Shown here one piece after another: positions 7,906-16,649 of a DNA stretch of 64,000 nt. The notes beneath the pieces are model-generated. The model was given only the letters and a program-made list of their open reading frames with translations. It made no database searches and was not told where the DNA came from. A program made the position numbers and the translations under genes. Position 1 is the first letter of the stretch; every line of letters starts with the position of its first letter. The stretch comes from an uncultured Prevotellaceae bacterium (GTDB taxonomy: Bacteria; Bacteroidota; Bacteroidia; Bacteroidales; Bacteroidaceae), in NCBI GenBank assembly GCA_900317305.1, contig ONGG01000001.1, positions 248,001-312,000 of the forward strand, in the 5' to 3' direction.

Positions 7906-8928
7906 TTATAGTCTCAGGCCGAAAAAGGTGCGTATTCGCCATTTTTGGTTATGCAGGGCGAGGTTATCCTCATTGCCAATATTTGTGAAGTTGTAAACCA
8001 TCGACAGACCATAGAATAGGTTGCACTTCTGACGAACCACAGCCCCACGGCCAGTGATAATCACCTCGGGGAAGTGGTAGTGCAGTGGTACGCGGCTGTC
8101 GCCGAAGGTCATAGAAGAATGACTATAGACCATGAATGTGGGTAGGGCGGAGATGTGCAGCAGCCAACCCTGAGCGGGTACGTAGTTGTATCCGTATCCG
8201 CCACCGATACCGATGTTTGCCATCTTCAACTCCATCTTCTGTTCCCAGTCGAGCGTTGCATTCTGTCCCATTGCCGACGCTGCCAACAGAAAGCTGCCTG
8301 CGGAACGTCGTTGAATGTAACTCTGCGAGAATGCGGCGGGATAGGAGAAGCGGCGGCTGTTGAAGGCATAGTAAGCATTCAGGTTGAGCGTCTTCACGGA
8401 AAGGATGTCGGTTGGCAGATTGATGCGCTCCATCCCCTCATGGTCGTGCCATCCTGTGAAGTTGTGAGCATTTTGGTAGATGAAGTCCCAGCCGAAACGC
8501 TTGCCATAGGAGTTGATATTCAGCTCATAGTCCTTGTACTTTCCCATCAGTTTGGCGGGATTGAGAGAGAAGTTAAGCGAAAAGCCCAAATAGCTTACGC
8601 CCACACTGAGCGTGGATTTGTAGTCGGCGGTCATTTCCGATTTGAAATGTTGTTCGTTCTCTATTCCTTCAGATTCAATCTTCGCACCCGACAGGTTCCA
8701 TCGGGCTGTAAGGGTCCATTTGGTCTTTGGCCGTGTGATATAGGTGGTGTCGATGTTGCCTTTGTGGTAGTTCTTGGTCAGCACACTGTCAAAGCGCTGA
8801 AAGATGTTTTGTGCAGAAATAGGCTGAATCAAACCGGTCAATAAAACAAGTAGCACGACAGCCACACGCACCTTGGGGGGCAGCACCCATACCGTCCTTG
8901 TAGTGATCATAGTCAATTCCTGTCGCAT
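7906..8928 (-). CDS. DUF4421 outer-membrane-type protein
   Basis: The 340-residue protein has a signal peptide ending PISAQ and then the DUF4421 pattern: a KGNIDTTYITRPKTKWTL segment near residue 55, followed by alternating amphipathic strands with many Tyr/Phe to a C-terminal aromatic-rich strand (IRTFFGLRL). It is probably a beta-barrel in the outer membrane of unknown role. A longer ATG at 8982 lies upstream of the -7 element TATCTTTG (8971-8978), so ATG 8928 is chosen; ATG 8910 is also possible. Confidence 0.85.
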   Translation of the reverse strand: MRQELTMITTRTVWVLPPKVRVAVVLLVLLTGLIQPISAQNIFQRFDSVLTKNYHKGNIDTTYITRPKTKWTLTARWNLSGAKIESEGIENEQHFKSEMTADYKSTLSVGVSYLGFSLNFSLNPAKLMGKYKDYELNINSYGKRFGWDFIYQNAHNFTGWHDHEGMERINLPTDILSVKTLNLNAYYAFNSRRFSYPAAFSQSYIQRRSAGSFLLAASAMGQNATLDWEQKMELKMANIGIGGGYGYNYVPAQGWLLHISALPTFMVYSHSSMTFGDSRVPLHYHFPEVIITGRGAVVRQKCNLFYGLSMVYNFTNIGNEDNLALHNQKWRIRTFFGLRL

Positions 8929-8970
8929 ATTTGTAACCTCAATAAAACCGATACATATAATCCACAGATG

Positions 8971-8979
8971 CAAAGATAA
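8971..8979 (-). promoter_or_regulatory. -7 element of the DUF4421 gene
   Basis: TATCTTTG on the minus strand, 43 bases before the chosen start. It rules out the longer upstream start. Confidence 0.6.
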
Positions 8980-9067
8980 CATATTTTCGGCTAATAATTC
9001 TATGGCTTCCTGATTTTTCTACGTGCGTTATACCTATAAAACAACCATCTGTATCCATTCTTTTCGA

Positions 9068-9076
9068 TATCTTTGC
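9068..9076 (+). promoter_or_regulatory. -7 element of the YqiA-like gene
   Basis: TATCTTTGC immediately precedes the first in-frame ATG (9079). Transcription should begin near 9082, which favours the second ATG at 9109 as start. Confidence 0.6.
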
Positions 9077-9108
9077 AAATGTTGAAGAAAACCCAATCGT
9101 CAAACAAG

Positions 9109-9786
9109 ATGACAAAGAGAAGATACATCAAAATCAAGGAAAGTAGAAGTTACAAGAACAGAAATCGGAATCGCACAAAATTGTTGTATATCCATGGTTT
9201 TATGTCGGGTGCCAATAGTTATACCGTGAGGCGACTGATTGCCAGATACGGTCATCTCTATGAGATCTTGTCACCGGAATTGAACGGAGACCCACATTAT
9301 TCTTTATCACTGATCAACAGCATAATTGCCAAAGAGAAACCCAGGCTGATTGTCGGTTCTTCATTTGGTGGCTTCTATGCATTGATGTGTGAGAGCGGCG
9401 ATATCCCTGTTGTGGTGGTGAACCCATGTGTCGACCCTTACACTCATCTACAGAGATATCTGGACCAGGTGTTGACTTATCATTCCAAGCGTGATGACGG
9501 TAGTAGCACTTACACCCTTACACGACCAGTACTTGAACGCTTCAAGGAATATGACGTCGCAGAAAAAGTGAGGTCCAAGGTCGACAGAATACGGGCACTG
9601 CTCTCTACCAACGATGAGGTGCTGGGAGACAGCCATTGTCAGTTTTTCAAGCAGATTGCCGAAGAGACGGATTCTGAATTCCTTTTCAAGACCGATGGTA
9701 GGTTCGGGCATCAGTTAGCCCCAAACGGGTTCGTGTTGTTAAGCGATATGATAGATAACGTGTTGGAGGACTTGCGGGGAGCATAA
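9109..9786 (+). CDS. YqiA/UPF0227-like alpha/beta hydrolase
   Basis: The 225-residue cytoplasmic protein has an alpha/beta-hydrolase core. LLYIHGFMSGANS near residue 26 contributes the oxyanion loop, GSSFGG near 85 holds the nucleophile Ser, NPCVDPY follows, ALLSTNDEVLGD near 165 could give the Asp, and GRFGHQL near 205 gives the His. This order and length fit the YqiA/YcfP esterase group. The N-terminus is unusually basic (RRYIKIKESRSYKNRNRNRTK). It is a single gene ending at a strong hairpin terminator. Confidence 0.85.
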   Translation: MTKRRYIKIKESRSYKNRNRNRTKLLYIHGFMSGANSYTVRRLIARYGHLYEILSPELNGDPHYSLSLINSIIAKEKPRLIVGSSFGGFYALMCESGDIPVVVVNPCVDPYTHLQRYLDQVLTYHSKRDDGSSTYTLTRPVLERFKEYDVAEKVRSKVDRIRALLSTNDEVLGDSHCQFFKQIAEETDSEFLFKTDGRFGHQLAPNGFVLLSDMIDNVLEDLRGA

Positions 9787-9792
9787 CCAAGA

Positions 9793-9832
9793 AAGCTCAT
9801 AAGGGGAACGAGTCTCCCTTATGGGCTTTTTA
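9793..9832 (+). terminator. Rho-independent terminator after the YqiA-like gene
   Basis: AAGCTCATAAGGG pairs with CCCTTATGGGCTT (one G-T-type mismatch) and is followed by a T run. Confidence 0.8.
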
Positions 9833-9888
9833 AAGACGCTTGCACAATGCTTACCTCACTTGTCGAGATGAGGGTGTGAATGGCAATG

Positions 9889-10374
9889 TCAGTCGTCGTA
9901 GGCGAGCAACTGTCCGTCGGCAGTGATTTTCAGTTCGATGCCATTGTCGAATTCCACCTCATAGCCATAGTGCTCCTTATCGATTTTGACGATGGCAGCA
10001 CCATCATAGTTGGCTTTCACAAAGTGGGCGATAGGGGTAGGGACGATGCCTTCGGGGACGGCGTCGACAAAGCAGTCCACCTTTTCCCAGTTTCCTGCCA
10101 GGTCGAAGTCTATTTCCACACCGTTGTTCAGGCTAATCTCATAGACATCACCATCGAAGTCGGTGTCGAGAACCACGTAGTCGATGACTTGCCCCGGGAA
10201 GTAATTCTGCACAAAGGCTTTGGCCGTTTCTGGCAACTGCGATGCGGGAATCTCATCTGGAATGTAAACAGCTTCGGGCTGTGATGTAGGGATGACGTCA
10301 ACCTGTGCAAATGTTGGAGCGGTTTGCATGATCATGCAACAGAGTGCTACGAGGAATATTCTTGACTTTTTCAT
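9889..10374 (-). CDS. PepSY-like secreted protein (two repeats)
   Basis: The 161-residue protein has a signal peptide ending TFAQ and two tandem PepSY-like units of the kind common in Bacteroidetes. The first covers about residues 50-105 (KAFVQNYFPGQVIDYVVLDT, then YEISLNNGVEIDFD) and the second about 115-161 (AHFVKANYDGAAIVKIDKE, then YEVEFDNGIELKI). Such proteins are periplasmic and may bind or inhibit other proteins; no substrate is known. A -7 element TATATTTGC lies at 10443-10451. Confidence 0.9.
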   Translation of the reverse strand: MKKSRIFLVALCCMIMQTAPTFAQVDVIPTSQPEAVYIPDEIPASQLPETAKAFVQNYFPGQVIDYVVLDTDFDGDVYEISLNNGVEIDFDLAGNWEKVDCFVDAVPEGIVPTPIAHFVKANYDGAAIVKIDKEHYGYEVEFDNGIELKITADGQLLAYDD

Positions 10375-10776
10375 TGTTGTTGAATTTTGTTTGACCTATT
10401 AATTTTCTTGTTGTCGGGAGAGCGCTTTCCCCTTCCGACATGGCAAATATAAAACGAGTTTGCATGGCTCGAAAATATTTTCCGAAGTATCTGCCCGACT
10501 ATAATGGACAATCTCTCATATTTGCGACAAATGGGTGATAACCTTGTTTATATTGTCGCATTATCAGGCTACAAGTGCCTGTGAAAAAGAAATCTCCACA
10601 ACCCCGAAAATCGAGGTTGTGGAGATCGTCAGCGCATCATGGTCGCCCATGCTGTGTTTGATTTCGTGCGTTTACCGGTTTTCCTATACTCCATTAGGAA
10701 AACCACTCTTTGTGTTTGGAAAATGGTTATTCAGACAACACTTTATTTCGATGGATCCTCTTTTAGGAACACACAT
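10375..10776. other. Intergenic region with a promoter and a terminator, no gene seen
   Basis: The left part holds the promoter of the PepSY-like gene (10443-10451, minus). The middle part holds the terminator of the thioredoxin-like gene (10584-10626, minus). Open frames in the remaining sequence lack coding character, start signals and recognisable motifs. Confidence 0.6.
10584..10626 (-). terminator. Terminator of the TlpA-like thioredoxin gene
   Basis: A perfect 12-bp stem (ATCTCCACAACC/GGTTGTGGAGAT at 10592-10603 and 10615-10626) with a T-rich tail on the minus strand, about 150 bases after the gene end. Confidence 0.75.
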
Positions 10777-13122
10777 TTATCGCAATTTTTCCAGCACCTG
10801 AGCCAGTTTTTCAAGTGCGCGTGGGTCGACCTCCAAGTCTATCAGATTGCCGTTGCGGTCGAAAAGTTTGTAGGTGGGCCATGAATGGACGTTTAGGAAA
10901 TTCTCTACGGCAGCCTGCTGGTCTTCGGGCAGGTTGTAATGTACCACGTTTTCGCCAGTGACATTGTACTGCTTGATGACGTTTTTACATCCCTCATCAC
11001 TGCTGCGGTTGGCAAGATAGAGATAGATGAGGTCGAACTCCTTCAGCCGTTCGTATTCCTCCTGACTGTGCGAAAGTGCTTCCCTGCAGGGGGCGCACCA
11101 TGTGCCCCAGATGTCGAGCAAAATGATTTTCCCCTTGTATGGTTCCATTATCTTACGGAGAATCTTCTCGCCGTCGCTCATGTTTGCCACGTCTTCTTTA
11201 GGTTTCAATGTCGTCAGTTTCGATATGTCCATGTTTTGTATGGCAATCATTTTTTCATTCACTTCCCTGATAAAGTTCAAGGCATAGGGCATCTGTATAT
11301 GCTGTTCGGCATATTCCATCAGGCCTGGGTTGAGCGGTTGTTGATCCGCCTCAATCTGAACGTACAGGTTTCGTACGATATAGATGTCGCGCAATGTGCT
11401 GTTGGAGCCAACGGAATCGAGTAGTGCAAGATTTTGACGGAGGGCGTATGTCGCCATTTCCTTCTGAAATGGTTCTCCAATGCGCTCAAACAGCGCATAT
11501 ACTTTCTTCACAGTTTCGTTTTCGTTGAAGGCGTTGACAAGGGTCTGGATGGTTTCGCCGTCATGGGCGTTCTGCAGATTGGTTTCCAACTCTTTCAGCA
11601 TGGGAAGGTAGACTTCCAATGCCTCGTTTTCCTCATTCGACAGTGTCACCACCCCTTGCTGCTCCAATTGCCGGACAACCCTAACCGTTTCATCGGCAGA
11701 ATTTCTGATATGTTTGCTGGTGATTTGGTCTATATAGTCGCGCATGAACCAGGAGAATTTACGGTAAAGCGTGTATGGCTTGGTAGATTTTTGCCAAAGT
11801 TCCTTGCCCACGAATTCCATATACTCTTGTGGCAGATTGCGATTAGGAAAGACAAAACGGGCTTGCATCAACACATATGCCTGTGCTGTCTGGAAACAGC
11901 CTTTCTGATAGTCGATGTATCGCTGCGAGAGGGTCGGATGCAGCACGATGCACTCCTGAAGTTTTGCCATGTAGGCAGCACGCGAACTGTCGGTGTGGAC
12001 TTTGAAGTCCATCGCCGTCACCTTGCCCTCGTCCACATCTTCGATGAGGTCGTAGGAATAATCATGAGGATATGCCAGCAGTTCGTTTTGCAGCCTTACG
12101 TCATCACCCATCCATAACTTCTGACCAGTTTTGAAGTCATTGAGGAAGAAGTAGGTCTTGCCTGGCTCCAACACAGTGTTCTCTGTAGTTCTGCCCCAGT
12201 CGAGAAGCACCTCCGACGTGTTGAGCAGCGGTATCCTGAGGGTGAAGCGTCCGAGGGAGTCCATTGTGGTATAGGCACTCTCCTCCTTGACATTGAGGAT
12301 GTTCATTAACATCACACTAAACTCACGGCCTTTCCTCTTCCACGCCTCCTCTGGCATGTCCTTCAACCAGCCGATGATTGTCACGCTGTCTGTATCGTTG
12401 TAGCCATTGTCAACAAAACCTGTACGCATGTCCTTTGTAGGATATTCAGGCAGAGAGGTGCCTGTTACAGGGCTGCAGGTGATGGGCTTTTCGCTGTCAA
12501 TGGTGATGGCGCGCTTTCCCTTTTTCATCTTGCCCACCTTGATATTTCTTCCGTCATCAAGGGTAAGCAGATAGACATCCTTCTTTTCCGCCTGTTTGAC
12601 GATGTCCCAGACTTTGCTGTCGAATATTACGTGTCTTGGTGTGAATCCTATCATCCAGTCGCCAGTTGCCTCGTTTCGCCAATAAGTGTCGGCAATGCCC
12701 ACGGGTTGGTTTTTCGCGTCGCGTACGTTGGATATGTTCCACGCACCAGGCTCAGCCACATCTATCAGCCATGTGTTCGCAGGTATGGGTTCGAAAATCA
12801 GTGAGCAATCCACTTTGCCGTCCGTAGGGACAGTATATAGTTCGTTAAGGGAAATCACCTTCGCACCCTTCACAGCATATTCCTTCCCATCAGCCCGTAG
12901 TATGGTATTCGAGGCGATGGGTATCTTCTCCCCAGCCGCTTGTGCCGGCAGGTCGATATGTAAAGACACCTCTGTGCGGTCGTTGTAAATCTCCACTTTG
13001 GTCACTTTTATAATAGGTGTGTTGGCATATCCCGTCACAATTTCATTCCACACCTTTGTCTGTGCCCATCCCGTCATAGCAACGAGGGCAAAAAGAAAGA
13101 CTATGATAGCTTTTTTGTTCAT
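10777..13122 (-). CDS. Large secreted TlpA-type thioredoxin-fold protein
   Basis: The 781-residue protein has a signal peptide (AIIVFLFALVAMTGWAQ). A beta-rich N-terminal region of about 300 residues follows, then an alpha-helical middle region, and a C-terminal thioredoxin domain from about 640. The redox motif is W-C-A-P-C in LDIWGTWCAPCREALSH, with the cis-Pro in HSWPTYKLFD near 745. Such long TlpA/ResA-like proteins are typical of Bacteroidetes and are thought to reduce periplasmic disulfides; the substrate of this one is not known. No clear partner lies next to it. Confidence 0.9.
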   Translation of the reverse strand: MNKKAIIVFLFALVAMTGWAQTKVWNEIVTGYANTPIIKVTKVEIYNDRTEVSLHIDLPAQAAGEKIPIASNTILRADGKEYAVKGAKVISLNELYTVPTDGKVDCSLIFEPIPANTWLIDVAEPGAWNISNVRDAKNQPVGIADTYWRNEATGDWMIGFTPRHVIFDSKVWDIVKQAEKKDVYLLTLDDGRNIKVGKMKKGKRAITIDSEKPITCSPVTGTSLPEYPTKDMRTGFVDNGYNDTDSVTIIGWLKDMPEEAWKRKGREFSVMLMNILNVKEESAYTTMDSLGRFTLRIPLLNTSEVLLDWGRTTENTVLEPGKTYFFLNDFKTGQKLWMGDDVRLQNELLAYPHDYSYDLIEDVDEGKVTAMDFKVHTDSSRAAYMAKLQECIVLHPTLSQRYIDYQKGCFQTAQAYVLMQARFVFPNRNLPQEYMEFVGKELWQKSTKPYTLYRKFSWFMRDYIDQITSKHIRNSADETVRVVRQLEQQGVVTLSNEENEALEVYLPMLKELETNLQNAHDGETIQTLVNAFNENETVKKVYALFERIGEPFQKEMATYALRQNLALLDSVGSNSTLRDIYIVRNLYVQIEADQQPLNPGLMEYAEQHIQMPYALNFIREVNEKMIAIQNMDISKLTTLKPKEDVANMSDGEKILRKIMEPYKGKIILLDIWGTWCAPCREALSHSQEEYERLKEFDLIYLYLANRSSDEGCKNVIKQYNVTGENVVHYNLPEDQQAAVENFLNVHSWPTYKLFDRNGNLIDLEVDPRALEKLAQVLEKLR

Positions 13123-13167
13123 CTCTGATTTTTTGCTTCTTTGGTTATAAGATGCTTTTTTTCGTAT

Positions 13168-13284
13168 TTATCCGATTGAAGGCTTCGAACATTCTGGACA
13201 TTTCTTCTTGTCCTTAAACTTTGTATAATCAGTTCCAGCACTGAAGCACTTGCGACAACGTAAACAAACGTATTTGTAACCCAT
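13168..13284 (-). CDS. 38-residue zinc-ribbon protein
   Basis: The frame runs from ATG 13284 to TAA 13168. The product begins MGYKYVCLRCRKCFSAG and ends CPECSKPSIG. Cysteines at 7, 10, 13, 29 and 32 give two CxxC-type knuckles that could bind one zinc ion, as in small rubredoxin-like or FmdB-like ribbons. It lies 18 bases after the acetyltransferase stop, on the same strand, so it is probably cotranscribed. Its function is unknown; RNA, DNA or protein binding are all possible. Confidence 0.75.
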   Translation of the reverse strand: MGYKYVCLRCRKCFSAGTDYTKFKDKKKCPECSKPSIG

Positions 13285-13302
13285 GAATCCCGATCTATCT
13301 GC

Positions 13303-13872
13303 TTATTCTTCTATCTTTTTGATTATCTTGGCTGGTATACCGCCAACTATCGTGTTGGGTTCAACGTCTTTTGTGACTACGGCACCGGCGGCCACCACAG
13401 CCCCATCACCGATGGTCACTCCGGCAAGGATAGTTGCATTGGCTCCAATCCAAACGTTCTTTCCAATGTGGATGGGTGCATAACTCATACTTTGACGTTT
13501 AGCAGGGTCAAGGTCATGGTTGATGGTTGCCAGCACGACGTTGTGGCCGATGAGTGCGCCTTCGTCGATGGTGATGCCACCTTGATCCTGGAACTTGCAG
13601 CCCATGTTGATAAAGACCCGTTCACCAATGGTGGTGTTCTTGCCGCAATCGGTATGGAATGGTGGGAACATGCCTACCGTCTTGGGTACCTCACGCCCCC
13701 AAAGCTGCTCCAATAAAGCATGCAGTTCCTCTGGTGTATGATACTTGCCATTAATCTCAGCAGTAATCTTCAGTGCCTCCTGAGACAACTGATGAAACAT
13801 CATGTGAACATCGGAGCCTCCTATGACAGGCTTTCCCGATGCCATGTAATCACGGAATTCTTGTATGGTCAT
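13303..13872 (-). CDS. Hexapeptide-repeat sugar O-acetyltransferase (maltose/galactoside acetyltransferase type)
   Basis: The 189-residue protein transfers acetyl from acetyl-CoA to a sugar hydroxyl. An N-terminal helical segment is followed from about residue 68 by hexapeptide repeats forming a left-handed beta-helix ([20 protein letters not shown], then [20 protein letters not shown]). The catalytic His is in [10 protein letters not shown] near 118. The length and the closing [11 protein letters not shown] fit the Maa/NodL/LacA group. Acceptor specificity is not predictable. Confidence 0.92.
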   Translation of the reverse strand: MTIQEFRDYMASGKPVIGGSDVHMMFHQLSQEALKITAEINGKYHTPEELHALLEQLWGREVPKTVGMFPPFHTDCGKNTTIGERVFINMGCKFQDQGGITIDEGALIGHNVVLATINHDLDPAKRQSMSYAPIHIGKNVWIGANATILAGVTIGDGAVVAAGAVVTKDVEPNTIVGGIPAKIIKKIEE

Positions 13873-13986
13873 TTTTCACATTCTATGGTATAACATATTG
13901 TTGACTGTACAAAGGTATCACTTTTTTTGATGAATTCTCTCGTATTTGCACACATTTGTATACATACAATAAAACTGAGTAATCTG

Positions 13987-14031
13987 AAACAAAAGGATGG
14001 CAGAGAAATAACCTCTGCCATCCTTTTGTTT
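13987..14031. terminator. Bidirectional terminator hairpin
   Basis: A perfect 19-bp stem with a 7-base loop. The right arm ends in a T-rich run on both strands. It lies between the end of rtcB and the start of the acetyltransferase gene and serves rtcB on the minus strand. Confidence 0.85.
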
Positions 14032-14073
14032 GTAGTTTTCAGCATCGTCGCCTTATAGCATGGTTTGATACCA

Positions 14074-15246
14074 TTATCCTTTAATAACGGCCACGGGGAG
14101 CAGTCGGGTCTTCACCCTTACCAGGTCGGCCTCATTGGCGATGACCATCTCGATATCCTTGTAGGCGCCCGATGCCTCCTGCATGTCTTCCTGGCGACGG
14201 ATGGCGTGGACGATGCCCTTGGCCTCAAGTTGGGCTACCTCTGCTGCCATGTCAAGGGTCTTGATGGCAGCCGTGCGCGACAGCACACGACCTGCTCCAT
14301 GCGAACAGGAGCAGAAGGAGTCGGGATTGCCAAGCCCCTCGACGATATAGGATGCCGTGCCCTGCGAACCAGGAATGATGCCGATGACTCCTTCACGCGC
14401 AAGAGTAGCCCCTTTGCGGTGAACGATGACGTTCTTTCCGAAATGGTTTTCCCATGCCGCATAATTGTGGGCGATATTGATCATCGGCTCGAACTCTATA
14501 CCAACCAGGGCATCAGCAAGCACCTCTTCGATACGTTCCATCATTAAGCGGCGGTTGCACAGGGCAAAATCAATGCAGTACTGCATTTCCCTCCAGTACA
14601 TATCAAACTCCTCCGTTCCTCGGGCAAGGAAAGGCAGACGGATGTCGGGCGACACCACGGAGTGCCATCGGGCATTGAGTGTGGCTGCTATCTTGTTATA
14701 ATAGTCGCCTACCTGCTTGCCGAGGTTGCGTGATCCAGAGTGGATCATTACCCAAAGGTTGTCGTTCTCGTCTTTCTGCAGTTCGATGAAGTGGTTGCCG
14801 CCGCCCAATGTGCCCACCTCTTTGGTGATGGAGTTGATGCGGCGTTTCACTACCTCGAGAGTGTCGATGTCGTGGCCCTCAGGCAAATATTTCTCATCCT
14901 GAGCCTCCTTGTGGTGATCCATTCCCAGGGGAATACGCTTGCGGATACCCCTCATGATTTTCTTTCGGAGCACATTGGTGGGAATGTCGCTCACACGCCA
15001 GTTGGTTTTCACAGCGCACATGCCGCAACCGATGTCCACGCCTACGGCGTTGGGTATCACGGCATCCACACATGCCAGCACACCACCGATAGGCATTCCC
15101 ATTCCAGCATGCACGTCAGGCATAATGGCCAGGTGATGGAAGAGGAAGGGTAGGGTGGTCAGGTTCTCTATCTGACGCATGGCCGATTCCTCAACATTGT
15201 CCGTCCAAATTTTCACCGGACGGTTGTTAATCATCTTGACTTCCAT
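14074..15246 (-). CDS. rtcB: RtcB-type RNA-splicing ligase
   Basis: The 390-residue enzyme joins RNA 2',3'-cyclic phosphate or 3'-phosphate ends to 5'-OH ends using GTP and manganese. Family landmarks are present: PDVHAGMGMPIGGVLA near 43, the metal-binding Cys in VGVDIGCGMCAVKTN near 70, GGGNHFIEL near 150, and the guanylated His in CSCSHGAGRVLSR near 330. It is slightly shorter than the E. coli enzyme, as in many Bacteroidetes. It is transcribed away from a WYL regulator, and an inverted-repeat operator lies at its promoter (15358-15380), so RNA-damage- or stress-dependent control is likely. Confidence 0.96.
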   Translation of the reverse strand: MEVKMINNRPVKIWTDNVEESAMRQIENLTTLPFLFHHLAIMPDVHAGMGMPIGGVLACVDAVIPNAVGVDIGCGMCAVKTNWRVSDIPTNVLRKKIMRGIRKRIPLGMDHHKEAQDEKYLPEGHDIDTLEVVKRRINSITKEVGTLGGGNHFIELQKDENDNLWVMIHSGSRNLGKQVGDYYNKIAATLNARWHSVVSPDIRLPFLARGTEEFDMYWREMQYCIDFALCNRRLMMERIEEVLADALVGIEFEPMINIAHNYAAWENHFGKNVIVHRKGATLAREGVIGIIPGSQGTASYIVEGLGNPDSFCSCSHGAGRVLSRTAAIKTLDMAAEVAQLEAKGIVHAIRRQEDMQEASGAYKDIEMVIANEADLVRVKTRLLPVAVIKG

Positions 15247-15341
15247 TGTCTTTTTTCTTTAATTGTAACACATCTTTAAATCGTTTGGTGGTGCCCTTAG
15301 CTCAGATTTTCTAAACGTGTCTATATTTTCAAGACCGCGGT

Positions 15342-15350
15342 GCAAAGCTA
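15342..15350 (-). promoter_or_regulatory. -7 element of rtcB
   Basis: TAGCTTTGC on the minus strand, about 95 bases before the rtcB start. An inverted repeat begins 7 bases upstream of it. Confidence 0.6.
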
Positions 15351-15357
15351 TGACACC

Positions 15358-15380
15358 ACTACGCATTGTTTTTGCGTGGT
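15358..15380. promoter_or_regulatory. Candidate operator 1 at the rtcB promoter
   Basis: ACTACGCA-N7-TGCGTGGT, an inverted repeat with one mismatch, just upstream of the rtcB -7 element. It has the same half-site and the same 7-base spacer as operator 2 (15427-15451). Confidence 0.7.
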
Positions 15381-15426
15381 TAAGTAAAAATTTAAAGAAA
15401 TATCTCAAAAAAGTGTATTTTTAGGG

Positions 15427-15451
15427 TTCTACGCAAATAGAATGCGTAGAA
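15427..15451. promoter_or_regulatory. Candidate operator 2 at the WYL regulator promoter
   Basis: TTCTACGCA-N7-TGCGTAGAA is a perfect 9-bp inverted repeat. It ends 6 bases before the -7 element TATCTTTGC (15458-15466) of the WYL gene and should overlap its upstream element. It fits a dimeric regulator that controls both itself and rtcB. Confidence 0.75.
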
Positions 15452-15457
15452 ATTGCC

Positions 15458-15466
15458 TATCTTTGC
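15458..15466 (+). promoter_or_regulatory. -7 element of the WYL regulator gene
   Basis: TATCTTTGC, about 90 bases before the start codon at 15555, adjacent to operator 2. Confidence 0.6.
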
Positions 15467-15554
15467 TATTGTAAAGAATTCTTAGGGAATTAAGATGAAT
15501 GATTATGATGCTCTCCGTCAGAACTTATCTATACAATTATAAAAGCAAACGACC

Positions 15555-16649
15555 ATGCCAGCAAATAAGAATGCGTTGATACGCTATAAGACTATTGACA
15601 ACTGTCTTCGTAACCGCTATCGCCGTTGGACGCTCGACGACCTGGTGGACGCCTGTTCGGAGGCCCTCTACGACATGGAGGGTATCCGCAAGGGCGTCTC
15701 CGTGCGCACCGTGCAGGGTGACATCCAGATGATGCGCTCCGACAAACTCGGATATAAAGCTCCCATCGAAGTCTACGACCACAAATACTATCGCTATGCC
15801 GACAGTGACTATTCCATCATGGATATGCCGATGTCGCAGAACGACTATGAGGTGATGCAGGAGGCGGTCGACATGCTACGGCAGTTGGAGGATTTCGGAC
15901 AGTTCTCGGAGATGGCAGATGTAGTGAGCCGCCTGCAGGACAAGTTGGCCATCAGCCGCAACAACCGCAAGCCCATCATCCATTTCGACAGCGTGCCCGA
16001 CCTGAAAGGTATCCGCCTGTTGAACCCATTGTACAACTACATTGCGCACAAGCAGACGCTACGCATCATGTATCAGTCGTTCTCGGCACGGCGTCCCACG
16101 GAGTTCATCCTCTGTCCGTACCTGCTGAAAGAGTTCCGCAACCGCTGGTTCCTGTTTGGTGCAAAGGCGAGCAACCTGTTGCTCTACAATCTCGCCCTCG
16201 ACCGCATCAAAAGTGTCGAACCAATAGATGTTCCATTCCGTGAGAATCCCGACTTCGACCCTGAGCATTTCTTCGACGATGTGATCGGAGTGAGTAAGAA
16301 TGTCAAGAATACACCCAGGCGCATCAAGTTCTGGGCCAGTCGTGAGCAGAGCAAATATATCAAGACCAAACCCATCCATCGCTCCCAACAACTGGTAAGA
16401 GAAAATCCTGAAGACGGCAGTTGCGTCTTCAGGATCGACGTGGTCATCAATTTCGAGATGTATTCGGTCTTCATGTCCTATGGTCCGGGCATCAGGATTA
16501 TCTATCCCAGGATGGCCGTGAAGTTTATGCGTGATAAACTGAAGGAAGCCCTGGGCCTGTATGAGGGAGCGGAAGACAAGGACGGAAGCGACGACCTATC
16601 GCCCGTGAGCAGTGCTGACGGCAGCGTGGATATTGGCAGTGATGTCTAG
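15555..16649 (+). CDS. WYL-domain transcriptional regulator
   Basis: The 364-residue regulator has an N-terminal winged-helix region (residues about 5-75, with a RYRRWTLDDLVDACSEAL helix pair and RTVQGDIQMM recognition helix). A helical linker follows, then a WYL domain from about 155 to 240 (LRIMYQSFSARRPTEFILCP and LKEFRNRWFLFG), and a WCX-like extension. WYL domains bind nucleic acid or nucleotide ligands and often report RNA or DNA damage. Divergence from rtcB and the shared operator sequence make rtcB its likely target. The last 25 residues are acidic and low in complexity. Its 3' end overlaps a convergent gene by 54 bases. Confidence 0.92.
   Translation: MPANKNALIRYKTIDNCLRNRYRRWTLDDLVDACSEALYDMEGIRKGVSVRTVQGDIQMMRSDKLGYKAPIEVYDHKYYRYADSDYSIMDMPMSQNDYEVMQEAVDMLRQLEDFGQFSEMADVVSRLQDKLAISRNNRKPIIHFDSVPDLKGIRLLNPLYNYIAHKQTLRIMYQSFSARRPTEFILCPYLLKEFRNRWFLFGAKASNLLLYNLALDRIKSVEPIDVPFRENPDFDPEHFFDDVIGVSKNVKNTPRRIKFWASREQSKYIKTKPIHRSQQLVRENPEDGSCVFRIDVVINFEMYSVFMSYGPGIRIIYPRMAVKFMRDKLKEALGLYEGAEDKDGSDDLSPVSSADGSVDIGSDV

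Noticed and set aside
10535-10801. Plus-strand ORF in the gap before the thioredoxin-like gene end
   Set aside because: It contains the minus-strand terminator and no family motif.
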